Below, piece by piece: positions 11,817 to 23,033 of a DNA stretch of 64,000 nt. The position numbers and the translations under genes are program-made. How positions within the stretch are numbered: position 1 is the first letter of the stretch; each line of letters starts with the position of its first letter. A model generated the notes under the pieces. That model did not search any database. It saw nothing but the letters and a program-made list of their open reading frames with translations, and was not told where the DNA came from. This stretch comes from Paralithodes platypus (taxonomy: Eukaryota > Arthropoda > Malacostraca > Decapoda > Lithodidae), in the NCBI GenBank assembly GCA_032716605.1, contig CM064506.1, positions 2,458,371 to 2,522,370 of the forward strand, in the 5' to 3' direction.

Positions 11817-11905
<89 letters not shown>
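11219..11905. repeat. CT, CA-rich and GA simple repeats
   Basis: C/CT array at about 11213-11264, degenerate ACAC/ACAT sequence at 11325-11780, and a perfect GA array at about 11819-11902. The Thr/His/Ile-rich frames here are translations of ACAT/ACAC sequence. Confidence 0.9.
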
Positions 11906-11906
<1 letters not shown>

Positions 11907-12044
11907 TATATACAAGCTTTGTTCATGTGTGCTTAAGTATAATATATCTGTATATTAATACTATTTCCGTAACGAATAAGACAACTTTGTTTTCAAATAA
12001 CAAAAAATGGAGTAATTTAACAGATTTCTTCATAAATGCACACA

Positions 12045-12715
12045 TTTATCTCGAAGCAGAGTCTTGAGAGTGTTTTCATAAGCTTTCATCGACTTGTCTA
12101 GGAAGCAAACTTATTAAACAAATTATAAATGTTAGTATATTGATGGAGGTCTAGGAAGCAAACTTATTAAACAAATTATAAATGTTAGTATATTGATGGA
12201 GGTCTAGGAAGCAAACTTAATAAAAAAAATAGAAATGTTAGTATATTGATGGAGGTCTAGGAAGCAAACTTAATAAAAAAAAAATAGAAATGTTAGTATA
12301 TTGATGGAGGTCTAGGAAGCAAACTTATTAAACAAAATAGAAATGTTAGTATATTGATGGAGGTCTAGGAAGCAAACTTAATAAAAAAAAAATAGAAATG
12401 TTAGTATATTGATGGAGGTCTAGGAAGCAAACTTATTAAACAAAATAGAAATGTTAGTATATTGATGGAGGTCTAGGAAGCAAACTTAATAAAAAAAAAT
12501 AGAAATGTTAGTATATTGATGGAGGTCTAGGAAGCAAACTTATTAAACAAAATAGAAATGTTAGTATATTGATGGAGGTCTAGGAAGCAAACTTAATAAA
12601 AAAAAAATAGAAATGTTAGTATATTGATGGAGGTCTAGGAAGCAAACTTAACAAAAACAAATCTTGGGAATGTATTCATAAGCTTGATGGAGGTCTAGCT
12701 ATGACAAAAATAAAA
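12045..12715 (-). repeat. About 53-bp minisatellite grown inside a family B relic
   Basis: About 11 units of 50-58 bp containing tctaggaagcaaactta and gttagtatattgatggagg. The flanks (tttatctcgaagcagagtct, cataagctt on the left; cataagcttgatggaggtc on the right) are the terminal third of a reversed family B element, whose normal sequence is aagcttgatggaggtctagg. Two unit types alternate, differing in attaaac versus aataaaaaaaa. Confidence 0.85.
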
Positions 12716-13510
12716 CATAAAATAAAATAAATATAATACAAAATAAAAAACACCTCACACACACGAAACAAACGAATACACCACAATAACTATACATTCT
12801 TACCACTACCGAGACATCTGCGGTTGAGGAAGTGTACCGAACTTTTGTCAGCCCCCGTACACACCTCCAGCCCAGGACTCACCTATAACAAACAAACACA
12901 CACACATTAAAACATAGCCACTTGTGTAATTAATTTAATCATGAGTGCACTGAATAAAACAGGTACCAGACATTATATATTAACACTTTGGCTTATTCGG
13001 TAACACATTTAGGCTAACCCATTAAAACACAACAATAAAATATGCACCTGTATAATTAGTATATCATGAGTGCACCGAAGAACAGACAGAGAGACTATAT
13101 TTTCACATTTAGGGTATACCGGTACCTGCTATTAAAGACCAAACCATAATAATTCTTGAAAACCTATCCACTAATCTCTATCTCTCTCTCTTTCTGTATA
13201 TATATATATATATAGGCCTAGAGAGAAAGAGAGAGAGAGAGAGGAGAGAGAGTCCTAAAAACGAGAACATAACGAATTAATACAATAATAATAATAATAA
13301 TAATATAAAAAAAAAACATCCAAGTCCTTAACAACAACAACAACAACAACAACAGCCACTTCCATCTATCAATTGTTTTTCCTGGTGTAAACCCGTCTTG
13401 CTTCCACAAAATATATATTGGCGAACGTTTCCATTTAAAATCGCATTTCTCTTACATTTTCAGATATTATTTTCCGCGGGAATATATTTTTGTCGGCGAC
13501 TATATTTTCA
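12716..13510. other. AT-rich DNA, no gene seen
   Basis: Contains short tandem similarity between 12900-13010 and 13020-13130 (aattaatttaatcatgagtg, cactttggcttattcgg), small AT, GA, AAT and CAA runs near 13190-13350, and a segment at 13420-13510 that recurs degenerately at 14387-14500. Confidence 0.5.
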
Positions 13511-13511
13511 A

Positions 13512-13710
13512 TTCTTGTTAACCCCTTCGGAATGATGACGCTATTTTAACTTATTTTATTTATTTTTTCTATGAGTATGAAGGAGACAAAAGGCAGGTTG
13601 CCTGTAACGAAAATCTCCCCCAAAGCCAAAAACAGTGACAGAGACAGATTCAAGAAACATTGGAGTCAAAATGCCTGGACACTTGAAGTTTAAAGCCGAT
13701 CACTTGTTGA
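13512..13710. repeat. Dispersed repeat L, copy 1
   Basis: TTAACCCCTTCGG at 13519 resembles a C-type end. It is followed by ggagacaaaaggcaggttgc, ctcccccaaagccaaa and attcaagaaac, which recur in reverse order and orientation at about 59515-59640. Confidence 0.55.
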
Positions 13711-13936
13711 GTAGAAAAAAGATTGAGCAAATTTGCCATGTCTTGGGTTGGAGAGTTGGACAGAATACGAATGGGACTGTGTTGAAAGGCGGGTGCCTCG
13801 CACTCCCCTAAAATCAGGCGATTTTATGAAGTTCAAAAAGATTATTATTAAGTATTCAGATGATTTATTGAGATATTAGTTAACCTTTTAGGTAATATAA
13901 ATAGATTACAAGCTAAAGACCTCCACCAACCTTAAA

Positions 13937-14292
13937 CCCCCCCCCCCCTTCGAGATATACAAAACGTTTTAAGTTGATAAAGAAATGGGGCGAAAGCTCT
14001 TAAAATCGAGAAAGGAATTGGATGAACGTCTTAACATCTCAAAACTAATGGGGATAAACATAAGAACATAAGACAATGGGAGTCTGCAGAAAGCCGATTG
14101 GCCTAAGCAAGGCAGATCCCTGTCCCACACAACCCCAATTCATTACAAAGCCCAATTATAGGCTTCACACTCTAATACCCTGAGGATCATCTTACCAAAA
14201 CGGTTAGAGATTAACGCAGGATTATGGAGGTCTGCAGAGCGCTGAACATGAGGGAGAAGGGGGTCCAGAAAAAAATACACCCCCTTAAAAAA
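13937..14292 (+). mobile_element. Family B element interrupted by a LINE tail
   Basis: B modules (gaaatggggcgaaag, gaacgtcttaacatctc, aactaatgggg) run to ataaacat at about 14059. A CR1-type 3' end intervenes, and B resumes at aacatgagggagaaggggtc near 14247 and ends CCCCCTTAA. Confidence 0.8.
14056..14246 (-). mobile_element. CR1-like LINE 3' end (nested)
   Basis: About 190 bp of the same 3' UTR as the large LINE at 40523-41984: aagaacataag tail repeats, gggagtctgcagaaagccg, gcaaggcagatccctgtccc and gtctgcagagcgctga. It is the 5'-truncated end of a minus-strand insertion with aacat repeated at both junctions as a likely short target duplication. Confidence 0.85.
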
Positions 14293-14299
14293 AATATAT

Positions 14300-14574
14300 A
14301 CAGTATATATAATAACCTATCTTAGTTTGATGGAAATGGTTAAAAATAATCCTGGTCTTCTCAACCTTTCATTCCTCCATCAAATATTCGGGTACGTTTC
14401 CATTTTTAAAACCAGACATTCATTTTCCATTTTCAGGGATCATATTTCCTACGTGAATAAATATTTTGGCGGCGATTCTGTTATTCAATTTATCGCTATT
14501 CTCTCTCTCTCTCTCTCTTTCCAGTTCAACGTATTAATATTTTGTCGTCGATTCTATTTGCCCCTCTCCTCTAC

Positions 14575-14607
<33 letters not shown>

Positions 14608-15135
14608 CCAGTTCAATGTACAGTATATATATTTTGTCGTCGATTCTATTTTTCAATGAATCGTTGTATTATTAATCTCTCTCTCTTCCCAAGCCCTCCT
14701 CAGTTCCACGTATACATATTATATCGCAGTCTATTTTTCAGAGCATCGATATATTTCTTGTTTCTTTAAGTTGTCTCTCTTGTATCCATTTTCTCTCAAT
14801 TTATCGATATTTTCCTTTTAGTGTGTTGCTTTAATTTTCTGTCCTCTTGTTTTCTCTATTTATCGTTCATTTCGTTTTCTTCTGTTGGTTCGTTTCACAA
14901 TTTATCGTTATATTTTGGTGCCCTACGTTCCTTTCATGTTTCTCAATGTATCGGTATCGTCTGTTCTTCTATTTCTTGTGTAGTTATATTTATTTCTCTC
15001 TTTATAATTCCGAACTCGCCTCAATTCACGTTTAAATATTTTGCGGTCGTTTCAATTTATATTTTTTATTTATAGCGTATTTATATTGTATATATTTTAT
15101 AGCTTTTATATATAACTTGGCGAGACCTTTTATTC
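14300..15135. repeat. Degenerate tandem repeats, AT and CT rich
   Basis: The phrases ccagttcaacgta, attttgtcgtcgattctatt and caatttatcg recur roughly every 70-130 bp, separated by CT runs at about 14497-14518, 14583-14608 and 14676-14690. Several low-complexity frames result; none resembles a protein family. Confidence 0.5.
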
Positions 15136-15138
15136 CTC

Positions 15139-15437
15139 TTAACCCCTTCAGCACCAAGATGCCTTTTTACCTTGGATTCTGATTAATATTAGACTATTTT
15201 ACGCAGTTTAAGGCGGCAATAAAACCACTTGAGCACCATGACGGCTGTTTATCTTGGATTCTGATTATTATTATTAGATGATTTTACGCAATTTAAGAAG
15301 GAACTATATTGGTAAGAGGGTTTAGTGGGATCGTATTTACCCATTTTGAGTTGTACAGGTAGATTATTAACTAAAGAAAATCGTCTACTGGTAATCAAAA
15401 TACGATACAAAATACGCAATGATGGTGAATGGATTAA
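15139..15437. mobile_element. Family C element, complete
   Basis: TTAACCCCTTCAGCACC at the left; gatggtgaatggaTTAA at the right. The left motif (agcaccatgacggc, atcttggattctgatta) is present twice, an internal duplication. Central tcgtatttacccattttgag and the mirror tcgtctactggtaatc match other C copies. Confidence 0.75.
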
Positions 15438-15439
15438 TA

Positions 15440-15820
<381 letters not shown>

Positions 15821-16059
15821 TGTATGTATAACTCCTATCCTCCCTCCAACTCCTTCCTGTTCCAAGCATTAATTCTTTGCGGTTGGTTCTATAAATAACT
15901 TCGGAGTCCTCATTTCAATACCTCCAAGTTTTTCAAATAATTTTCACACATTGTTCTCACATATTATTTTCACACATTATTTTTCGCGCACATTATTATT
16001 TGCACGCATTGAGGTCGTTTCTATTTATATCCATTCAGCACCATGACGCCTTTTATCTT

Positions 16060-16262
16060 GTAATGTAAGAGGAACCGGCTTTTCGGCCGGGAACATTTTC
16101 TATCGAAAAATGTACAAATTTATCTTGAAGGCGGGTTTTGGGGGGTGTTTTTATAAGCTTGATGGGGGTCGGGGGGTAAAATTGATGGAGGTCTAGGGAG
16201 GAAACTAAAAAAAGCGAATAAAAAGCTGCATAAATGAGCTAATATATACGGCCATCCCCTCA
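16060..16262 (-). mobile_element. Family B fragment
   Basis: Reversed B interior: taagaggaaccggc, ggccgggaacat, cgaaaaatgtacaaattta, aagcttgatggggg, gatggaggtctagggagg. It follows directly on agcaccatgacgcctttta, a family C start, so a C/B junction without an intact TTAA is present. Confidence 0.75.
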
Positions 16263-16502
16263 TAATGTTCTGTTGTAGCTTCTAATAATAGATGTGTGTC
16301 TATATACGGTACCGGGTACCTTAGGATTTATGGGCGTCAGTTATTTTACATCTCCTCTGAGTGATTGATCTCTTGGTTCTCAACACAATTAATATTTTCT
16401 TGGTTACCCGGTACGGTACCCGCTTCCTTGTACCTGTTTGGCATTCTTATCTGCTTAACCATTATGAGTTTGTATCCCTCCTGCACAGGTAGGTATATGG
16501 TT

Positions 16503-16815
16503 TGTACCTCTTAACTTCTCCATCAAGCTTAACAACCCCCCCCCCCCCCCCAAGTCCCGCCTTCAAGATAAATTTATAAATTTTTCGATAGAAAAATGTG
16601 CCGGCGAAAGCCGATTCCCCTTGAATTACATGCTCGCTATCGCTTGCCAGGAAAATATCGACCCCTAAATTACAAAAGTCTTACTATTGATAAAGAAATG
16701 GTACGAAAGGTATTAAAATCGCCAAACTAATGGGCCGAAAGTCATACAATCAGAAATCTAATGGGGCTAAACATGAGGAAGAAAGGGGGCCAGAAAAACG
16801 ACCCCTCTCCCCATA
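16503..16815 (+). mobile_element. Family B element, left-truncated
   Basis: Reads from tccatcaagctt through ccgccttcaagataaattta, ctcgctatcgcttgccagg and four aatgg..aa modules to ggggctaaacatgagg and ctctccccatAAA, a decayed end. A C homopolymer lies at about 16538-16552. Confidence 0.8.
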
Positions 16816-17010
16816 AATGCCATCTCTTATGTTCTCAGGTCAGCGTTGTCCTCTATACTTTGGCTTACATTAACTTTCTTCTCCATAAACGGCATTATCT
16901 ATCGGGGTTATTGTTTCTATTTATAAATTCTCGGCTCTAACCTGATACCGGAGTTTAATTTTTAGTGTTGTTATTGGCTTTATTAATTTATTTACTTGTT
17001 TTATCGACTC
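16816..17010. other. No recognisable feature
   Basis: AT-rich sequence without repeats, open frames or RNA signatures that I can support. Confidence 0.4.
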
Positions 17011-17021
17011 ATAATGTAGGA

Positions 17022-17190
17022 CAGGTTGGGCGAGAAGATTCGAACCCAATCACTCCAGGTATATTTGGAAGAGTTGGGCACCGTGACCACTCCGCTCATG
17101 ACCGCATGTTTACGGTGCCCGACTCTCCCAAATATACCTAGAGTGAGTGGGTTCGAATCCTGGTCAGGATACCTCTCGCCCAACTTGTAT
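17022..17190. repeat. tRNA-like palindrome, second copy
   Basis: Arms gttgggcgagaag / cctctcgcccaac, gattcgaacccaatcactcc / gagtgagtgggttcgaatcc, aggtatatttgg / ccaaatatacct and ggcaccgtga / tacggtgcc mirror each other around an about 25-bp centre. Same architecture as 2008-2145 but longer. GGTTCGAATCC in the arm is a B-box match. Confidence 0.75.
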
Positions 17191-17221
17191 TATAATGTAT
17201 TTTATTTAGTTGAATGTATGT

Positions 17222-17300
17222 AGCACATACCCCATAGCTGGGGGTGGCCGACTCGAGCCAGAGCCCGAACAGGGAAACAAAATCACACACATCTAGGTCG
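17222..17300. repeat. Repeat K copy
   Basis: cacataccccatagctgggg followed by tggccgactcgagcc and gagcccgaac, as at 5795 and 60735, and then cacacacatctaggtc as in the repeats at 47690 and 51688. Confidence 0.65.
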
Positions 17301-17410
17301 CCCTTAGTTATTATTTAATGTAATTATATGTAGGCTATTACGGTATATTGTACTTGTATTATCTATATGCATATTAGTTTACATATCTATTTATAACTAC
17401 GCCATAGACT

Positions 17411-17599
17411 ACAGTAGATCTGGACTTGACACGAAAATGGAACTTTGCAATAAGGGACCCAAAATCGGAGAACGAAACCGCAAAAATATCATATTTTCTC
17501 GGTTTCGAGGTTCAAACTTGGGAGTACGGCACGTTTTCCGATTTGGGGTCCCTTACTGCAAAGTTCCATTTTCGTGTCAAGTCCAGATCTACTGTAGGC
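17411..17599. mobile_element. Near-perfect fold-back element
   Basis: Arms of about 65 bp: ctacagtagatctggacttg at the left is matched by caagtccagatctactgtag at the right, and the pairing continues through acacgaaaatggaactttgc / gcaaagttccattttcgtgt and agggacccaaaatcgg / ccgatttggggtccct. A centre of about 60 bp separates them. The 93-aa open frame across it is incidental. Arm similarity is far higher than in neighbouring elements, so it is probably young. Confidence 0.85.
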
Positions 17600-18175
17600 T
17601 AGTCTATAACAACGCATATCTAACCCACGATATTTATTTGTGCCAATTCCCACATCTCTCTATAATTGGCTTGACCTTATTCGTCTTTGGAACTCCTCTC
17701 GCCTACACAGAGATATAAATGGGTTGGGCTTGTTGCTATTTATAACTTATGGCCATTGTTATGTTAATTTGTATTATTCACGTTTGTGTGTGTGTTCTAT
17801 TTATGACTCCGCATCTATTTATGATGGTCAAAACCTCCCATATTATTGCATTTATTCGCTGACTGGAGGTCTTGGGGGAAAAAAAGAAGGAATATACTGT
17901 ATGTGTATTTGAATAATACTGTAAGTATATGTGTTTATATGTGTTCTTGTATAAAAGTTTGTATATATATATATAAAATTAATAAATAGATCGAGCAATA
18001 AATAACCCTTCCCCCCTTATGTCTGGCGACCAACTCACGTTCAGAGACTGGATTGCAGCCTATAATTTGATTTGATCTGCCCTCCACAAATAATACATTA
18101 ACATGGATGGTGGTGGCAGTTAAAGTCCTATTTTTAACTTCTTTATAGTCACACACATTATACTTTTAGCTTTAA

Positions 18176-18239
<64 letters not shown>

Positions 18240-18340
18240 CACAGACATCCTATATATCGCTCTCTTTTTCTTGTATTCATTCATGTATTACTATTTTCTC
18301 AGGGGGCGAGGGGGGGGGGTGCGAAGAGGGGGAGGAAGAG
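17600..18340. other. Intergenic DNA with one CT array
   Basis: A perfect CT array lies at about 18180-18232. The rest is unremarkable AT-rich DNA with no supportable gene. Confidence 0.5.
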
Positions 18341-19669
18341 GAGATTATCTATTGTTACCGCTATACCTCTAACCATATATGTATTATCTATTGTTAACAC
18401 TATACCTCTAACCATATATGTATTATCTATTGTTAACACTATACCTCTAACCATATATGTATTATCTATTGTTAACACTATACCTCTAACCATATATGTA
18501 TTATCTATTGTTAACACTATACCTCTAACCATATATGTATTATCTATTGTTAACACTATACCTCTACCATATATGTATTATCTATTGTTAACACTATACC
18601 TCTACCATATATGTATTATCTATTGTTAACACTATACCTCTAACCATATATGTATTATCTATTGTTAACACTATACCTCTAACCATATATGTATTATCTA
18701 TTGTTAACACTATACCTCTAACCATATATGTATTATCTATTGTTAACACTATACCTCTAACCATATATGTATTATCTATTGTTAACACTATACCTCTAAC
18801 CATATATGTATTATCTATTGTTAACACTATACCTCTAACCATATATGTATTATCTATTGTTAACACTATACCTCTAACCATATATGTATTATCTATTGTT
18901 AACACTATACCTCTAACCATATATGTATTATCTATTGTTAACACTATACCTCTAACCATATATGTATTATCTATTGTTAACACTATACCTCTAACCATAT
19001 ATGTATTATCTATTGTTAACACTATACCTCTACCATATATGTATTATCTATTGTTAACACTATACCTCTAACCATATATGTATTATCTATTGTTAACACT
19101 ATACCTCTAACCATATATGTATTATCTATTGTTAACACTATACCTCTAACCATATATGTATTATCTATTGTTAACACTATACCTCTAACCATATATGTAT
19201 TATCTATTGTTAACACTATACCTCTAACCATATATGTATTATCTATTGTTAACACTATACCTCTAACCATATATGTATTATCTATTGTTAACACTATACC
19301 TCTAACCATATATGTATTATCTATTGTTAACACTATACCTCTAACCATATATGTATTATCTATTGTTAACACTATACCTCTAACCATATATGTATTATCT
19401 ATTGTTAACACTATACCTCTAACCATATATGTATTATCTATTGTTAACACTATACCTCTAACCATATATGTATTATCTATTGTTAACACTATACCTCTAA
19501 CCATATATGTATTATCTATTGTTAACACTATACCTCTAACCTATTATCTATTGTTAACACTATACCTCTACCATATATGTATTATCTATTGTTAACACTA
19601 TACCTCTACCATATATGTATTATCTATTGTTAACACTATACCTCTAACCATATATGTATTATCTATGTA
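18340..19669. repeat. 39-bp minisatellite, about 34 copies
   Basis: The unit reads tattatctattgttaacac then tatacctctaaccatatatg. Copies are almost identical. A few 38-bp copies lack one a (ctctaccatatatg at about 18560, 18600, 19028, 19567 and 19605), and one copy near 19540 is shortened. Because 39 is divisible by three the minus strand shows 13-residue repeat frames, cut exactly where 38-bp copies occur. Confidence 0.97.
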
Positions 19670-20040
19670 TTAAGGGGGGTGACCTGTTTTTTTTTTATTT
19701 CTGCCCTTTTCTCTCTTTCTCTGGCTTGTATCCATTCGGCCCCATTCAGCCAACTATTTTAAGACGTTTATCCCCATCTAGGTGTCGATTTTTTCCTGGC
19801 GAGCGAAAGCGAGCCAGCATTATATGAAGAAATTCGGCTTCGCCGGAGACATTTTTCTATCGAAAAATGTACAAATTTAGCCTGCTGTCAAAAAAAAAAA
19901 ATGCTGGCTCGCTACCGCTCACCAGTAAAAAATTGACACCTGGATGGGGATAAACGTCTAACAGTAGGTTGAATGGGGCCGAATGGATACAAGCCAGAGA
20001 AAGAGAGAAAAGGAGAGAAAAAACAGGTCACCCCCCCTAA
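19670..20040. mobile_element. Family A element, copy 2
   Basis: TTAAGGGGGGTGACCTG at the left and caggtcaccccccctaa at the right, with arms cttgtatccattcggccc / gggccgaatggatacaagcc. Centre gcgagcgaaagcgagcc. It abuts the last unit of the 39-bp minisatellite. Confidence 0.88.
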
Positions 20041-20109
20041 TGTCTTCGTGTGACCGACTCATTATATAGCATGTATTTTAGTCTATGTATTTATATATGA
20101 ATTGACTTT

Positions 20110-20315
20110 CTAGTTTCCTCGCTACACCCCCTAGACCCCCTTTCAAGATAGATTCGTACATTTTTCGGTATAAAAATGTTCCGTTCGAAGGCCGGTTCCT
20201 TCTATAATCACAGGCTCGCTATCGCTCGCCAGGAAAAAATAAACAACTAAATGGCACGAAAAAGTCTTAATATTTACAAAGAAATGGGGCAAAAGGTCTA
20301 AAAATCGCCCCTTAA
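20110..20315 (+). mobile_element. Family B element, internally deleted
   Basis: Runs ctagtttcctcgctac, ccccctttcaagata, tttttcggtataaaaatgtt, ctcgctatcgctcgccagg, then jumps from aaaatcgcc straight to CCCCTTAA at 20312-20315. The last two modules are missing. Confidence 0.75.
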
Positions 20316-20564
20316 GCTCCAGAGACGTGCTTGCTTCCTATCTCTCTCCTTTACATATACAGTATATGCTTTCATTAATGCATGGCCACTGGACCTGACT
20401 GTCGGTGGTTCGAGTTCGGCTGGGAGTATACCGGTAATATTATAATTTACTAGCTCACGTGTATTTGTGAGATATATATATACTGTATACATTGTAGGGA
20501 GGTGGGATATAATTCCGATATATTGGAATTACGTTTGTCTTGTCTTCAAAACCTACTGATATAT

Positions 20565-20725
20565 TTATTCCAGGCAGACCTTAATATTATTCCAGGCAGA
20601 CCTTAATATTATTCCAGGCAGACCTTATTGTTATTCCAGGCAGACCTTAATATTAGTATGTTCGGTGTATTGTTATTCCAGGCAGACCTTAATATTAGTA
20701 TGTTCGGTGTATTGTTATTTATAAC
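20565..20725. repeat. 22-bp and 41-bp tandem repeats
   Basis: Five copies of ttattccaggcagacctta, first at about 22-bp spacing and then spaced by attagtatgttcggtgtatt. The same motif occurs singly at about 20950 (attcccggcagacct). A TA array follows at about 20829-20862. Confidence 0.85.
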
Positions 20726-20828
20726 TTCACATCAATAATTCCAACTGTTGTATCCAGTCAGCGCGGAATTGTGGCCGATTTTAGTCTCAAATTTTAGTGT
20801 TACATTTTGTATGCACACACACACGCAC

Positions 20829-20866
<38 letters not shown>

Positions 20867-21039
20867 GAAAAGTTAAGTATTAATATTTTGGAGGGTGCAG
20901 ATATTTCATTTCGATAATATTTTTGGTTTAGTCTCCTAAAACCACATATTTATTCCCGGCAGACCTACAATTATCTTCAGTATATTTCCACTTATAACTT
21001 CCAATCACTAACGCCAATTCTTTCACCCAGTCATTGTGG

Positions 21040-21132
21040 TTTGTGGTCTAGGGAGAAAACTAAAAAATATATGAATGAATAGTATATATCGAGACCAAAA
21101 AAATGACCACTACCCCCCCCCCCCCCCATTAA
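21040..21132 (-). mobile_element. Family B terminal fragment (B2 variant)
   Basis: gtctagggagaaaacta, tatgaatgaatag, gaccaaaaaaatgaccacta and a C run, ending at the TTAA of the next element. A matching end occurs at about 57000-57063. Confidence 0.65.
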
Positions 21133-21415
21133 CCCCTTCTGTACCGGCGACGGCTTTTTAATCTCATTCTACCTATATTTAGACGATTTGGAGCAACTTT
21201 ATTGTATCTTATTTTCTTAGGCGTTATTTCCACATAGCGATTGTGATAAGTTGTTTTGCCTTTTATATAGTGTCCTGTTCTGGTTTTGGTTTGCTTATTT
21301 TGCAAGTTTTACATTATAATCGTCGGAGGTCCTTTGTAAACTACATATAATCGTCTAAGTACCGGTATACCTGGAATCATATACAAAAGACAATCACCGG
21401 TACAGGAGGCGTTAA
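21129..21415. mobile_element. Family C/D element, first link of a TTAA chain
   Basis: TTAACCCCTTCTGTACCGG at the left, ccggtacaggaggcgTTAA at the right. The interior contains a piece of dispersed repeat R (gcgttatttccacatagcga, ttgcaagttttacattataa), so an R copy had inserted or been captured. Shares TTAA 21412-21415 with the next element. Confidence 0.8.
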
Positions 21416-21737
21416 GGGCAGATCTCCACTTGAGGGATTTTTTTCTTGACCCCTTTCACCCTCATGTTTAGCCCCATTGCTTTTGATATTATAAAACGTT
21501 CGCCCCATTAGTTTAGCGATTTTAAGAACTTTCACCCCATATTAAGACCTTTCGTGCCATTCAGGTGTCGATTTTATCCTGGCGAGCGATAGCGAGCCTG
21601 TAATTTAATAGGAACCGGCCTTCGGCCGGGAAATTTTTCTACCGAAAAATTTACAAATTTATCTTGAAAGGGACTGAAGGGAGTGTAATTTCAAGCTTGA
21701 TGGAAGTTTAGGAAACACACTAAGAACCTGCCCTTAA
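21412..21737 (-). mobile_element. Family B element, second link of a TTAA chain
   Basis: TTAAGGGCAGATCTCCACTT to GAACCTGCCCTTAA, 326 bp, the same length and sequence type as the copy at 31016-31341. It shares its left and right TTAA with C/D elements on both sides. Confidence 0.88.
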
Positions 21738-22036
21738 CCAATCCTGTTCCAGGGACGTTCCTTTCATCATACTCTGGCAATCCTTAGACAAATATATTCA
21801 GCTTAGTAAGGACCTCTAGCAAAAAAAAAAAAAAATGGCTTCCAACTATCTCAGCCAACCTTTTTAACTACCACAGATCCTTCCAGCTGAATAACATGGT
21901 CTAACTATAGTAATATGGCTTCCAACTATCTTAGCCAACCTTTTTAACTACCACAGATCCTTCCCAAGCTGAATAACATGGTCTAAATATAGCTGGAATG
22001 CAATATAACACACGTCGCCGGTACAGAAAGGGTTAA
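21734..22036. mobile_element. Family D element, third link of a TTAA chain
   Basis: TTAACCAATCCTGTTCCAGG at the left; acgtcgccggtacagaaagg then gTTAA at the right. An internal about 95-bp duplication (atggcttccaactatcty, agccaacctttttaactacc, acagatcctt) is present twice. Confidence 0.82.
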
Positions 22037-22184
22037 CGTCTCGGCAATTACCTTTTCTTTTCCACCGAGTCTGTTCCGGAAGCAGTTTTTGGTGGGTGGG
22101 TAGCTATTTATAACTTGGGACTATTGTAACCTGTCATTTGGTGGTCAGTTTGTGGTACATTTATTTCTGTAGTCATGTATTATT

Positions 22185-22370
22185 TAGTTTCCTCGCTAGG
22201 TGTCGATTTTTTCCTGGCGAGTGATAGCGAGCTTGAAATTTTAATAGGAACCGGCCTTTGGCGGGCACATTTTTCTTCCGAAAAATGTACAAATTTATCT
22301 TGAAGGGGGTGTCTAAGGGGTGTTTTTCAAAGCTTGATGGAGGTCTAGCGAGGAAACTAAGAAATAAATG
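22185..22370. mobile_element. Family B composite, head joined to reversed body
   Basis: Starts with forward tagtttcctcgctag, then immediately reads reversed gtgtcgattttttcctggcg through aggaaccggcc, atttatcttgaaggggg and gatggaggtctagcgagg. The structure is a palindromic rearrangement of B. The flanking phrase tctgttccggaagcag is present on both sides (22068, 22389), suggesting a local duplication. Confidence 0.7.
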
Positions 22371-22499
22371 AATACTTGTTTTCCCATCCAGTCTGTTCCG
22401 GAAGCAGATTTGGCGGGGGTGTCTATTTATAACGTGGGCTATTGTAACCTGTCATTTACTGTCCCGGGTTATTTTAAGGGGTAGTGGTTAGTTTTGGGT

Positions 22500-22828
22500 T
22501 TATTTATTTCTGTATTCATTTATTATTTAGTTTCCTCGCTAGATCTCCATCAAGCTTATAAAAACACCCCCTAGATCCCCCCTTCAAGATAAATTTGTAT
22601 ATTTTTCGGTAGAAAAATTCCGTTCCTTTTAAAATTACAGGCTCTCTATCGCTCGCCAGACAAAATCGACACCTAAATCGCAGGAAATGCCCTAATAATG
22701 ACAACGAAATGGGGGCGAAAGGTGTTAAAAACGCCAAACTAATGGACCGAACGTCTTAAAACTCTGAAAACTAATGGGGTAAACATGAGGAAGAAGGGTG
22801 ACCAGAAAAACGACCCCTCTGCCCTTAA
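22500..22828 (+). mobile_element. Family B element sharing a TTAA with a C fragment
   Basis: tagtttcctcgctagatctc to gggtaaacatgagg and ctctgcccTTAA (TTAA at 22825-22828). A 75-bp family C start (accccttcagcaccgtgacg, ttggattctggctaacag) follows with no gap, to about 22900. Confidence 0.82.
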
Positions 22829-23033
22829 CCCCTTCAGCACCGTGACGTCTCTTTACCTTGGATTCTGGCTAACAGTAGACGGTTTTATGCAGACAGTTAT
22901 ATGTAGGCTATTACTGGACATGTGCCTTTCTTGTACTCAGCCGCAGAATTATGTCTAGACTCCTTGTATTCTGGTTAAGGGGGTAGCGAGGCTGTATTTG
23001 GTTATACATTTACTTAGCCTATAAATGATGGAT

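Noticed and set aside
18299..19528. Minus-strand frames of 85, 142 and 168 residues with a 13-residue repeat
   Set aside because: They are the 39-bp array read in phase, and they break exactly where 38-bp units occur.
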